Notes under the pieces: model-generated | Told to the model about the DNA's origin: nothing | What the model saw: the letters and a program-made list of their open reading frames with translations, nothing else | Database searches by the model: none | Shown: one piece after another, positions 1 through 6,380 of the stretch | How the letters are laid out: every line of letters begins with the position of its first letter | Position numbering within the stretch: the first letter of the stretch is position 1 | Made by a program: the position numbers and the translations under genes | Assembly (NCBI RefSeq): GCF_020217185.1 | Contig: NZ_JAIWNX010000164.1 | Coordinates: 1-10,000 of the forward strand | Direction of reading: 5' to 3' | Length of the DNA: 10,000 nucleotides | DNA from: Asticcacaulis sp. | GTDB lineage: Bacteria; Pseudomonadota; Alphaproteobacteria; Caulobacterales; Caulobacteraceae

Positions 1-63
1 GCCATTGAGGCGGCGGCCAAGGTGGTGCAGCCACCGCCCGGCGAGGGGCAAAACAAAATCTAA
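1..63 (+). CDS. C-terminal end of an unidentified protein (partial)
   Basis: Frame 1 is open from the window edge to a TAA at 61-63 and gives 20 residues, ending in VVQPPPGEGQNKI. The Ala-rich stretch followed by a Pro/Gly/Gln tail looks like a flexible C-terminus. No domain can be recognised in so short a piece. Its stop codon forms the outer left edge of the hairpin at 61-98, shared with the convergent membrane-protein gene. Third codon positions are mostly G or C, like the other genes here, which supports real coding. Function cannot be assigned without the upstream sequence. Confidence 0.6.
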   Translation, partial: AIEAAAKVVQPPPGEGQNKI

Positions 64-98
64 CTCATTAAGTTTCTAGCAGAAACCATAATGAGTTA
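61..98. terminator. Symmetric hairpin spanning both convergent stop codons
   Basis: TAACTCATTA (61-70) is the exact reverse complement of TAATGAGTTA (89-98). Inside it, GTTTCT (72-77) pairs with AGAAAC (81-86) around the triloop AGC. The outermost triplet of each arm is the stop codon of one gene: TAA at 61-63 on plus, and TAA read on minus from 98-96. With about 16 base pairs, the structure could end or protect transcripts from both sides. The stem is A/T-rich and no clear T-run follows, so calling it an intrinsic terminator is an inference. Confidence 0.5.
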
Positions 99-674
99 GT
101 GCATGAATTTGACGGCGACGATCCCCAGCACGATCACGGCCACACCGGCGATGGCCACCAGATTGATGCGCTTTTCGATCAGTTCGCGCGCCTGCGGGCC
201 AAAGCGCTTGAGCAGGAAGGCCGTCAGATAAAACCGCGCGCCGCGGGTGATGACGCAGCAGATGAAGAAAATCGCCAGATTGAGCTGACCCATGCCCGAC
301 GCAATGGTGACCAGCTTGAACGGAATCGGCGTCAGGCCCTTGATCAGGATGGCCCAGGCGCCCCATTCCTGAATAATGGCGTGAAAGCTGTCGAGATTGC
401 CCGAATAGCCGAACAGGCCCAGAATTTTGAGCCCGATATCGGCCAGATAATAGCCGATGGCATAGCCGAACAGCCCGCCCAGCACAGACGCCACGGTACA
501 GATAAAGGCGAGACGATAGGCCTTTTCCGGCTTGGCCAGCGCCATCGGTGCCAGCATCACATCGGGCGGAATGGGAAAGAAAGAGCTTTCGGCAAACGAA
601 ATCGCGGCCAGAACTTTTTCAGCATTGGGACGGGCCGCCTGTTTCAGGGTCCAGTCGTAAAGCGGGCGCAGCAA
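96..674 (-). CDS. YqaA/DedA-type VTT-domain inner membrane protein
   Basis: The 192-residue product matches the YqaA branch of the DedA/SNARE-associated (VTT) membrane protein family. These inner-membrane proteins are linked to lipid scrambling or transport and envelope homeostasis. Visible signatures are E29 followed by SSFFPIPPDVML (residues 30-41), G113-LTPIPFK (113-120), the TIASG run (123-127) and RGARF (144-148). Hydrophobic spans lie near 55-78, 105-142 and 170-190. Length is typical for the family. The start is a TTG at 674-672, because the first internal Met is residue 40, inside the conserved motif. An in-frame TAG sits at 692-690, so little extension is possible, and the ribosome binding site is weak. 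It stands alone on the minus strand, convergent with the upstream gene and divergent from marR. Substrate is unknown. Confidence 0.85.
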   Translation of the reverse strand: MLRPLYDWTLKQAARPNAEKVLAAISFAESSFFPIPPDVMLAPMALAKPEKAYRLAFICTVASVLGGLFGYAIGYYLADIGLKILGLFGYSGNLDSFHAIIQEWGAWAILIKGLTPIPFKLVTIASGMGQLNLAIFFICCVITRGARFYLTAFLLKRFGPQARELIEKRINLVAIAGVAVIVLGIVAVKFMH

Positions 675-909
675 GGGATAAATCCGTAACTAGAAGATAT
701 TCCTGCCGCCATAACAGCTTGCACGGGGCTTGTCGCCTCACACCCTGTTGCGGCGCGAAATAAATAAAGAGCGTGCTCCCTGCGCCGCTACCGTGTCGAA
801 AACAAGGCCATCGCGCATTAGTCCGGGTTTATGACGAATTAAAAAATTCTCATTTGTATTTATGACATTAAAACGGCAATAGCAGAGTTACCTTTTGAGA
901 GGATATCCG
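675..909. other. Divergent intergenic region, YqaA-type gene / marR
   Basis: This 235-bp gap must hold promoters for both divergent genes. Its right end (about 831-880) is strongly A/T-rich against a GC-rich background. GAGC-GT-GCTC (769-778) sits inside a longer CGGCGC/GCGCCG inverted repeat (751-756 with 782-787). No convincing match to TTGACGS-N10-14-GCTANAWC was found for marR. No small ORF with a good ribosome binding site is apparent. Confidence 0.4.
831..865. promoter_or_regulatory. Candidate MarR operator (ATGA/TCAT/ATGA repeats)
   Basis: Upstream of marR, ATGA (831-834), TCAT (850-853) and ATGA (862-865) form two overlapping inverted repeats. The left one is extended by GAATT (836-840) facing AATTC (845-849). 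The right one is TCAT-N8-ATGA with partial symmetry in the middle. MarR dimers usually bind 16-20 bp A/T-rich imperfect palindromes near their own promoter, so position and base content fit. Binding is inferred only. Confidence 0.3.
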
Positions 910-1371
910 ATGCCCTATAGCAAGCTGTCGCTCGATAATTACCTGCCTTATCGCCTGTCTGTGGCCTCCAACGCGGTATCGGGGCTGATTTCGACGGCCT
1001 ATGACAGCCTCTATGGTCTGAAGATTCCGGAATGGCGGTTGATCTGGGTACTGAACGAAGACGGCCCCTCGACCCAGCAGGCGCTGGTCAAGCGCACCGG
1101 CATGGACAAGGTGACCATTTCGCGCGCCGCTCAGGCCCTGGCCAAGCGCCGCCTGATCACCCGCGCCCCCCATGAACACGATGGCCGTTCGCACCACCTC
1201 ATCCTGACGCCGGAAGGCCAGCGCCTGTTCAACGACGTCGCCCCGTCGGCGGTGGAGTTTGAAAAGGAAGTGCTGGCCAATCTCAGCGTCGAAGAGATCG
1301 AGCTGATGAAGGACCTGTTGCGCCGCATCGAAGACGCCGCCACGAAGACTCAGGGCCGCAGCGCACGGTGA
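910..1371 (+). CDS. MarR-family winged-helix transcriptional regulator
   Basis: The product is 153 residues, the usual length for a MarR-family repressor that binds DNA as a dimer and often responds to small phenolic or oxidative ligands. The N-terminal dimerisation helices cover about 5-35. The winged helix-turn-helix covers about 36-102, with recognition helix DKVTISRAAQALAK (66-79) and a wing carrying the family D-x-R signature (D91-G-R93), ending LILTPEG (97-103). The C-terminal dimer helix is about 104-145. ATG at 910 is preferred over the in-frame TTG at 895 because GAGAGGA (897-903) sits six bases upstream of the ATG as a good ribosome binding site. It is a single-gene unit, divergent from the YqaA-type gene, so that gene is a possible target alongside autoregulation. 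The ligand is not visible from sequence. Confidence 0.9.
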   Translation: MPYSKLSLDNYLPYRLSVASNAVSGLISTAYDSLYGLKIPEWRLIWVLNEDGPSTQQALVKRTGMDKVTISRAAQALAKRRLITRAPHEHDGRSHHLILTPEGQRLFNDVAPSAVEFEKEVLANLSVEEIELMKDLLRRIEDAATKTQGRSAR

Positions 1372-1380
1372 AAGGGTTTG

Positions 1381-1476
1381 AACCACAGATGACACAGATT
1401 TCACAGATAGGCGCTACGCGCCTGTGCGTGTGACACCAAACACGGGTAATCTGTGCAATCTGTGAAATCTGTGGTT
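1381..1476. repeat. 96-bp palindrome of six CACAGAT units
   Basis: The left arm (1381-1408) holds CACAGAT at 1384, 1393 and 1402. The right arm (1449-1476) holds its complement ATCTGTG at 1449, 1458 and 1467. The period is exactly 9 bp on each side. The two 28-base arms pair with only three mismatches. The loop contains a second perfect hairpin, AGGCGC-TAC-GCGCCT (1409-1423), and a small GTGT-G-ACAC (1428-1436). As RNA this would be a very stable structure just downstream of marR. It encodes no protein and looks like a dispersed palindromic element lying between the marR stop and its terminator. Confidence 0.85.
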
Positions 1477-1527
1477 TCTAAAGCCGAACGATTCCATCAA
1501 AACCATTCCGCTTCATAACGAACGCAC

Positions 1528-1559
1528 AGGGCTCATCCTTTCGGGGGTGAGCCCTTTTT
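1528..1559 (+). terminator. Rho-independent terminator downstream of marR
   Basis: AGGGCTCA (1528-1535) pairs perfectly with TGAGCCCT (1548-1555). The stem can extend inward through TCC/GGG, and it is followed by a T-run at 1555-1559. This is a classic intrinsic terminator. It lies about 157 bases beyond the marR stop, with the CACAGAT palindrome in between, so the marR transcript probably has a long structured 3' end. Confidence 0.8.
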
Positions 1560-1611
1560 GCAGCGACAGTGTGAATTCGATCTACCCCGCTGGTGCAAAG
1601 CGTGGCAATCT

Positions 1612-1634
1612 GTTAACCCTTTGGCACGTTAACC
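1612..1634 (+). promoter_or_regulatory. Paired GTTAACC motifs upstream of the membrane gene pair
   Basis: GTTAACC occurs at 1612-1618 and again at 1628-1634, 16 bp apart and in the same orientation, 26-48 bases before the ATG at 1660. TTAACC is the core of the Caulobacter CtrA half-site. The spacing does not match the full TTAA-N7-TTAA box (11 bp start to start). CtrA control is therefore only possible, not shown. GGGGGAGG at 1640-1647 is the likely ribosome binding site, with a long 12-base spacer. Confidence 0.35.
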
Positions 1635-1659
1635 ACTTTGGGGGAGGTTTTCAGGGTTC

Positions 1660-2430
1660 ATGCGCTACACCGGGGACGATTACGCCACGCCGCCGGACGG
1701 CTTTTATGACCCCAGCCTGTGGGATACCTTGGTGCGCCTGTGGTACAGCGGCGGCCTGTTGTGGATGATCGGCATTGGCTTCTGCGTGCTGATGCTCATT
1801 GCGGGCCTGATCGTTGGGGCCCGTCGCCGGACGGGGCTGCCGCCGGCGCTCAATCGCAATGTCGATGCGCTGGGGGCGGTGATCGGTGACGCCGTGCGCG
1901 GTTCGGCGGCCAATGTGCGCGATAAATCAAACGCCGCCATCGACGCCAATCAGGAAATTTTCGGCAATACGACCGAACTGATGGACCTGATCGGCAAGCA
2001 TTACGCCGCGCTCAACAAAGCCAACAGCGCCGTCAAGGAGGTCGAGCCGGACAAGAAGCCGGAGGCGGCCAAGGGGGGCGTGAGTGGCATGTCGGGTGGC
2101 ACGGTCATCAATATCGCTGTCAATAATGGTCAGCCGGGTGTGGCGGAATCGGGGGCGACAGCAGGTGCCGTGGCCGCGGTCGGTGGTGAGGTGGTGGGCC
2201 TGCCCAAGGCCGAAGAGAAAAAAGCTCCCAAGCCGGGTTTTGATACCACCACAAAAGTCTGGCTGACGCTGCAAAAACTGGCCGCGCCGTGGCGGGATAT
2301 CGGTCTGATGCGTGAGCACTATGCGGCGGTGTTCCGGCAATTGACGACGGCGGAATGGCGCGACCCGCGCACCCTCTATGGGGCGGGTGAGCCCGGCGGC
2401 GAGGCGGCCCGTCCGAGGTGGCAGAGATGA
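1660..2430 (+). CDS. Hypothetical single-span membrane protein A
   Basis: The 256-residue product is not recognised. An acidic N-terminal stretch (1-30) precedes one clear transmembrane segment (about 33-53, core GIGFCVLMLIAGLIVG), closed by a basic ARRR. This suggests N-terminus outside and a large cytoplasmic domain. Residues 65-125 look helical and may form a coiled coil. A Gly/Ala/Val-rich stretch (140-180) follows, then a Lys/Pro linker (183-193) and a Trp-containing C-terminal part (200-240). The ATG at 1660 is supported by its upstream GGAGG. Its stop (2428-2430) overlaps the next gene's ATG in an ATGA arrangement, indicating translational coupling. Both proteins of the pair start MRY, have an acidic N-terminus and one membrane span, so they may form a complex. 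No catalytic motif is visible. Confidence 0.8.
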   Translation: MRYTGDDYATPPDGFYDPSLWDTLVRLWYSGGLLWMIGIGFCVLMLIAGLIVGARRRTGLPPALNRNVDALGAVIGDAVRGSAANVRDKSNAAIDANQEIFGNTTELMDLIGKHYAALNKANSAVKEVEPDKKPEAAKGGVSGMSGGTVINIAVNNGQPGVAESGATAGAVAAVGGEVVGLPKAEEKKAPKPGFDTTTKVWLTLQKLAAPWRDIGLMREHYAAVFRQLTTAEWRDPRTLYGAGEPGGEAARPRWQR

Positions 2431-3233
2431 GGTATTCAGACGCGCCTGAGGATTTCGGCGATCCCTTCGGGGAAGGCCCGCGCGCGGTGGCGACCATCGT
2501 GCTCGATGGTCATACGCTGATGCTTTTGCTGGGTTTTCTGATCGCGGGTGTGGTGCTGTTTGCCCTGACCGTATGGCTGTCGGGACAGTTATCAAAGGCC
2601 GGGCAGCAGGCGCGTTATCGTGCCTCGGCGAAGGCGATCTACGACAGTGTACGCTACAGCCTGCATCTGGCGGTCAGCGCGTCAGGGGCCTTGCAGCTTG
2701 AGCGGGCGCGCGAATTGTCAGCCGTGATCGAGGCCAAGCTGGGGACGCTGCTGGCGCTGAAAGACAAGTCGGGTAAGCCTTTCGACGACCTCAAAAAAGC
2801 CCTGTCCGAGCCGGAGCCCGATCCGGATAACCCCAAGAAAGACCCTCCGGCCAAGGTCAAGGTCGATATGACTACGGACGAGCATCGGGTGGCCGTGTGG
2901 CGCGCCTTGCAGGACTTTCACGAGGCGTGGAAGGATGAGGCGCATATCCTCAACCTGCTGGAAGGGGCGCAGGCCGAACTGGGGCGCAAGAGCGTGACCT
3001 CGGCCTTCTTCCATAGCCGGGGTCTGATTGACCCGCGCCATCCGTGGGGCGGCGCGCCGACGCCGAAAACGCCCCGACCGGAAAAGAAAAAGGCGAAGAC
3101 GCGCCAGCCGGACGAGCTGGTCGTGGTCACGGTGGCGGAAACGACGCCCATCGGCCCGGACGACCTGCCGCCGCCCGCGCCGCGCCCGACCAAGGGCAAG
3201 CTGGCCAAGCACAAGCGCAACATGCTGGCTTAG
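2427..3233 (+). CDS. Hypothetical single-span membrane protein B
   Basis: The 268-residue product is not recognised. It begins MRYSDAPEDF, resembling its upstream neighbour, and has one transmembrane helix (about 29-51, core LMLLLGFLIAGVVLFALTVW). A helical region rich in charged residues (60-125) follows, then an acidic Pro/Asp segment (128-142), a second helical part (150-188) and a disordered Pro/Lys-rich tail ending KGKLAKHKRNMLA. ATG at 2427 is chosen over the in-frame GTG at 2418 because GAGG (2415-2418) lies eight bases before it and it gives the usual ATGA overlap with the preceding stop. The basic tail would lie in the cytoplasm and might touch nucleic acid or acidic lipid, but this is speculation. 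No terminator follows directly; the next one is at 3620-3656. Confidence 0.8.
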   Translation: MRYSDAPEDFGDPFGEGPRAVATIVLDGHTLMLLLGFLIAGVVLFALTVWLSGQLSKAGQQARYRASAKAIYDSVRYSLHLAVSASGALQLERARELSAVIEAKLGTLLALKDKSGKPFDDLKKALSEPEPDPDNPKKDPPAKVKVDMTTDEHRVAVWRALQDFHEAWKDEAHILNLLEGAQAELGRKSVTSAFFHSRGLIDPRHPWGGAPTPKTPRPEKKKAKTRQPDELVVVTVAETTPIGPDDLPPPAPRPTKGKLAKHKRNMLA

Positions 3234-3259
3234 ACTCTCGTAAGTAGTTCCGGTTCAGC

Positions 3260-3332
3260 AATTCTATCCCCCTGCGTGTGGCGGGGGGAAACCGGTCTGC
3301 CGAAGGCAGAACCGGAGGGGGGGCTGAGAATT
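3260..3332. repeat. Nested palindromic element
   Basis: The outer arms are AATTCT (3260-3265) and AGAATT (3327-3332), continued inward by CCCCCT (3268-3273) against the run AGGGGGGG (3316-3323). Inside lie CCCCC/GGGGG around TGCGTGTGGC (about 3268-3287) and TCTGCC-GAA-GGCAGA (3296-3310) flanked by CCGG on both sides. The whole could fold as a three-way structure. Elements of this style, C-run plus TCTGCC-GAA-GGCAGA, are the kind of dispersed repeat found between genes in Caulobacteraceae; that comparison is from memory. Confidence 0.6.
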
Positions 3333-3357
3333 TTCAAAGGCCACAGGGCTTGTGGGC

Positions 3358-3398
3358 TAGAGCAAAATGACTTTAGGTAGAAACGCCATTTCGTTCTA
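3358..3398. repeat. REP-like hairpin, left half
   Basis: TAGAGCAAAATG (3358-3369) faces CATTTCGTTCTA (3387-3398). Ten of twelve positions pair, plus one G:T wobble. The hairpin stands directly before the second hairpin at 3414-3457 and the two are probably one composite element. A/T content is higher than in the surrounding genes. Confidence 0.5.
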
Positions 3399-3413
3399 AA
3401 TTTTTGTTTCGTC

Positions 3414-3457
3414 GCGATGTTTTTGCGGAAAACCGCTCACACTTTTCCGCACATCGC
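3414..3457. repeat. REP-like hairpin, right half (GCGGAAAA/TTTTCCGC)
   Basis: GCGATGT (3414-3420) pairs with ACATCGC (3451-3457). GCGGAAAA (3425-3432) pairs with TTTTCCGC (3443-3450). A four-T bulge sits on the left side, so 15 base pairs form around a ten-base loop. The GCGGAAAA...TTTTCCGC core resembles palindromes that I recall as widely repeated in alphaproteobacterial intergenic regions. Confidence 0.65.
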
Positions 3458-3513
3458 TTTAAGGCGTAAGCCCCCACCACCGCATCTCGCCATTTCATGG
3501 CTCGTGCGGTCCC

Positions 3514-3611
3514 CCTCCCCAGCAAGCTGGGGAGGTATAAGAAAGAGGCGGTCCCAACGCTGGCGAAAGCTATACTTTCGCTGCGCTATGCCCCAGCAAG
3601 CTGGGGAGGTA
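3514..3611. repeat. Two copies of a 21-bp palindromic unit, 74 bp apart
   Basis: CCCCAGCAAGCTGGGG followed by AGGTA occurs at 3517-3537 and identically at 3591-3611. Each is an inverted repeat around AA. In the first copy the palindrome extends to CCTCCCCAGC/GCTGGGGAGG (3514-3535); in the second it stops at CCCCAGC/GCTGGGG. The interval contains a third hairpin, CGAAAG-CTATA-CTTTCG (3564-3580). The layout, two like ends around a spacer, recalls a BIME-type composite of REP sequences. Confidence 0.7.
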
Positions 3612-3619
3612 CAGAACAG

Positions 3620-3656
3620 AAAAACCGCCGGAGTTTGAAACTCCGGCGGTTTTTTT
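3620..3656. terminator. Bidirectional intrinsic terminator
   Basis: CCGCCGGAG (3625-3633) and CTCCGGCGG (3641-3649) form a perfect nine-pair stem around TTTGAAA. It is flanked by five A on the left (3620-3624) and seven T on the right (3650-3656). It therefore has a T-run in both directions and can stop transcription from membrane gene B on plus and from ettA on minus. The ettA stop codon is about 45 bases away. Confidence 0.88.
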
Positions 3657-3674
3657 CTGCTCCAACAATCGGGT

Positions 3675-3692
3675 GCAGGGCCTGTGGCCCTG

Positions 3693-3693
<1 letters not shown>
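3675..3693 (-). other. GC-rich hairpin abutting the ettA stop
   Basis: GCAGGGCC (3675-3682) pairs perfectly with GGCCCTGC (3686-3693) around TGT. Its edge is the last base of the ettA stop codon. There is no following T-run, so alone it would not terminate. With the terminator at 3620-3656 it forms a tandem pair and may protect the ettA message from 3' decay. Confidence 0.5.
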
Positions 3694-5360
<1,667 letters not shown>

Positions 5361-5433
5361 GCGAGGAGGCACCCTTTGTTTCACATGTATGGAATGGTGC
5401 GGCGGGTTTAGCCGAGGGGGGGCAAAATCACAA

Positions 5434-5452
5434 CCTGAAAATAGGGTTCAGG
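5434..5452 (-). other. Small hairpin between msrC and ettA
   Basis: CCTGAA (5434-5439) and TTCAGG (5447-5452) form a six-pair stem in the 112-bp msrC-ettA gap. Read on minus it is followed by TTGTGATTTT, a broken T-run. It could be a weak terminator or attenuator separating the two genes, but the stem is short and could be chance. The rest of the gap holds runs of G/C and no clear promoter. Confidence 0.3.
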
Positions 5453-5472
5453 GCCCCAGGGGTGGGGTGGGA

Positions 5473-5961
5473 TTAAACCCCGAACACGGCCTGCATCAGG
5501 TCTTCGAGCGCCACGCGGTCGGTGTCGTCAAACGCGCCATAGCTTTCCGAATCGACGTCGAACACGGCGATCAGTTCGCCTCTGGCGTTGAATACCGGCA
5601 CGACGATTTCGGAGTTGGAGCGCGAGTCACAGGCAATATGCCCCGGAAAGGCGTGCACGTCCGCCACCACCTGTGTGGTGCGTTCGCGCGCTGCCGCGCC
5701 GCACACACCGCGCCTGAAATCAATGCGCAGACAGCCGAGCGTGCCCTGATAGGGGCCGACCACCAGTTCATCTATGCCCTGCGCTTTTTTGGTTTCATCG
5801 ACGACATAGAAGCCGGTCCAGAACCAGGTCTCAAAGGCCTGAGCGCCCAGACAGGCCACGGTTGCCATGCGCGCCACCTGATTGGGCTCAGAATCGAGCA
5901 CCGACAGAATCTCTTTTTTAAGCGACTGATAGATTTCTTGTTTCTGTGACACGGTAAGCAT
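5473..5961 (-). CDS. msrC: Free methionine-(R)-sulfoxide reductase (GAF domain)
   Basis: The 162-residue product matches fRMsr (YebR/MsrC), a cytoplasmic GAF-fold enzyme that reduces free methionine-R-sulfoxide with thioredoxin-type reductants. All three expected cysteines are present: C77 in LGCLRI, C87 in RGVCGAA and C111 in GHIACD. They are followed by SNSEIVVPV (115-123) and the FDVDS strand (134-138). Aromatic residues around 46-52 (TWFWTGFY) match the substrate pocket region. The GAF domain covers nearly the whole protein, as usual. ATG at 5961 (MLTVSQ) is chosen over upstream in-frame starts because family members begin here and a weak AGG lies nine bases before it. It is the first gene of a possible msrC-ettA unit. 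Its leader carries two overlapping hairpins. Confidence 0.93.
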   Translation of the reverse strand: MLTVSQKQEIYQSLKKEILSVLDSEPNQVARMATVACLGAQAFETWFWTGFYVVDETKKAQGIDELVVGPYQGTLGCLRIDFRRGVCGAAARERTTQVVADVHAFPGHIACDSRSNSEIVVPVFNARGELIAVFDVDSESYGAFDDTDRVALEDLMQAVFGV

Positions 5962-5981
5962 GACGGACCTGTGCGGGGTGA

Positions 5982-6009
5982 ATTTCGCCTTATGGGCGAA
6001 ATCATAAGG
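5982..6009 (-). promoter_or_regulatory. Mutually exclusive hairpins in the msrC leader
   Basis: ATTTCGCC (5982-5989) pairs with GGCGAAAT (5995-6002). CCTTATG (5988-5994) pairs with CATAAGG (6003-6009). The two stems share bases, so only one can form at a time. In the msrC message the order is A-B-A'-B', ending about 20 bases before the ATG, close to the ribosome binding site. This is the layout of a simple RNA switch or of a double operator. Each stem alone is short enough to occur by chance. Confidence 0.35.
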
Positions 6010-6039
6010 GGCGGATATGGATTTTGTCTCCGGGGCAGG

Positions 6040-6077
6040 GAAAAGTGTCCCGGAACGGGCGGCTCTTAACACTTTTC
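6040..6077. repeat. Inverted repeat GAAAAGTGT ... ACACTTTTC
   Basis: GAAAAGTGT (6040-6048) is the exact complement of ACACTTTTC (6069-6077), with CCCG-GAA-CGGG (6049-6059) as an inner hairpin starting at the end of the left arm. It lies 79 bp upstream of msrC. It could be an operator or a decayed REP-like element. Confidence 0.45.
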
Positions 6078-6187
6078 TCTGGCCAAGGCGCGGAAATTAA
6101 CGCTATCATTAGGGCGTTATACGGGGGTTGACGTACCGCTCAGGGGCTGGGTTTTTCCATCTGGGTTTCGTCAGGGTCCGCGACAAT

Positions 6188-6205
6188 CCGGCAACGCTTT
6201 GCCGG
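6188..6205. other. GC-rich stem-loop CCGGCAA-CGCT-TTGCCGG
   Basis: A perfect seven-pair stem with a four-base loop lies 29 bp upstream of the -35 hexamer at 6234. No T-run follows on either strand, so it is not an intrinsic terminator. Position suggests an upstream operator or insulating structure, but nothing decides this. Confidence 0.35.
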
Positions 6206-6233
6206 TATCGCAAATGGACCGGATGGGGGCGCT

Positions 6234-6274
6234 TGACAGGTCGCACGATCCCTAACACAAGATTTGTTAACCAT
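6234..6274 (+). promoter_or_regulatory. Sigma-73-like promoter with CtrA half-site
   Basis: TTGACAG (6234-6240), ten bases, then CCTAACAC (6251-6258) follow the Caulobacter housekeeping consensus TTGACGS-N10-14-GCTANAWC, with six of seven and six of eight positions matching. TTAACCAT, the eight-base CtrA half-site, occupies 6267-6274, right at or just after the predicted transcription start. CtrA there would most simply block the promoter. No full TTAA-N7-TTAA box is present. It serves the lipoprotein/beta-helix pair. Confidence 0.5.
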
Positions 6275-6380
6275 AATTTTGCCGGCATTCATGTCGGGGC
6301 GATGCGTGATGTCAATTAGCGAAGACATGAGGTGCAACGGCGCCGGTGATAAGACCGCCCGTCGTACCGGCCGGAAGCTG

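Larger units (their letters stand above)
3234..3692. other. Repeat-rich gap between convergent genes
   Basis: This 459-bp stretch separates membrane gene B (plus) from ettA (minus). In order it holds a nested palindrome (3260-3332), a short CCACA/TGTGG hairpin (3341-3355), two adjacent REP-like hairpins (3358-3398 and 3414-3457), two copies of a CCCCAGC-AA-GCTGGGG unit (3517-3537 and 3591-3611) flanking CGAAAG-CTATA-CTTTCG (3564-3580), a two-way terminator (3620-3656), and a hairpin touching the ettA stop (3675-3693). No credible ORF was seen. The density of palindromes suggests several independent insertions of dispersed repeats. Confidence 0.75.
5962..6380. other. Divergent regulatory region, msrC / Sel1 lipoprotein
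   Basis: This region holds regulatory structures and no convincing gene. From left to right: the msrC leader hairpins (5982-6009), a long inverted repeat (6040-6077), a TAACGC/GCGTTA repeat (6098-6103 with 6114-6119), a strong CCGGCAA-CGCT-TTGCCGG hairpin (6188-6205), and a promoter with a CtrA half-site (6234-6274). The last part, from 6309 or 6327 onward, may already be coding if the lipoprotein starts earlier than 6381. Confidence 0.5.

Noticed and set aside
99..689. Plus-strand ORF of 196 codons over the YqaA-type gene
   Set aside because: The translation is His/Arg/Gln-rich with no domain and lies antisense to a clear membrane-protein family member.
868..1404. Minus-strand ORF of 178 codons over marR
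   Set aside because: It is antisense to a MarR protein with complete winged-helix motifs, and it runs into the CACAGAT palindrome.
1381..1476. CRISPR array, considered because of the regular CACAGAT repeats
   Set aside because: The units are 7 bp with 2-bp gaps and turn into their complement halfway; no spacers exist.
1927..2595. Minus-strand ORF of 222 codons over the membrane gene pair
   Set aside because: The composition is that of a GC-rich shadow frame (many R, P, H), while the plus frames have a clean transmembrane helix and coupled starts.
5363..5411. AGGAGG followed by ATG (5385) on the plus strand, a nine-codon ORF
   Set aside because: Spacing to the ATG is too long and the peptide MYGMVRRV has no support; coincidence at the ettA start.
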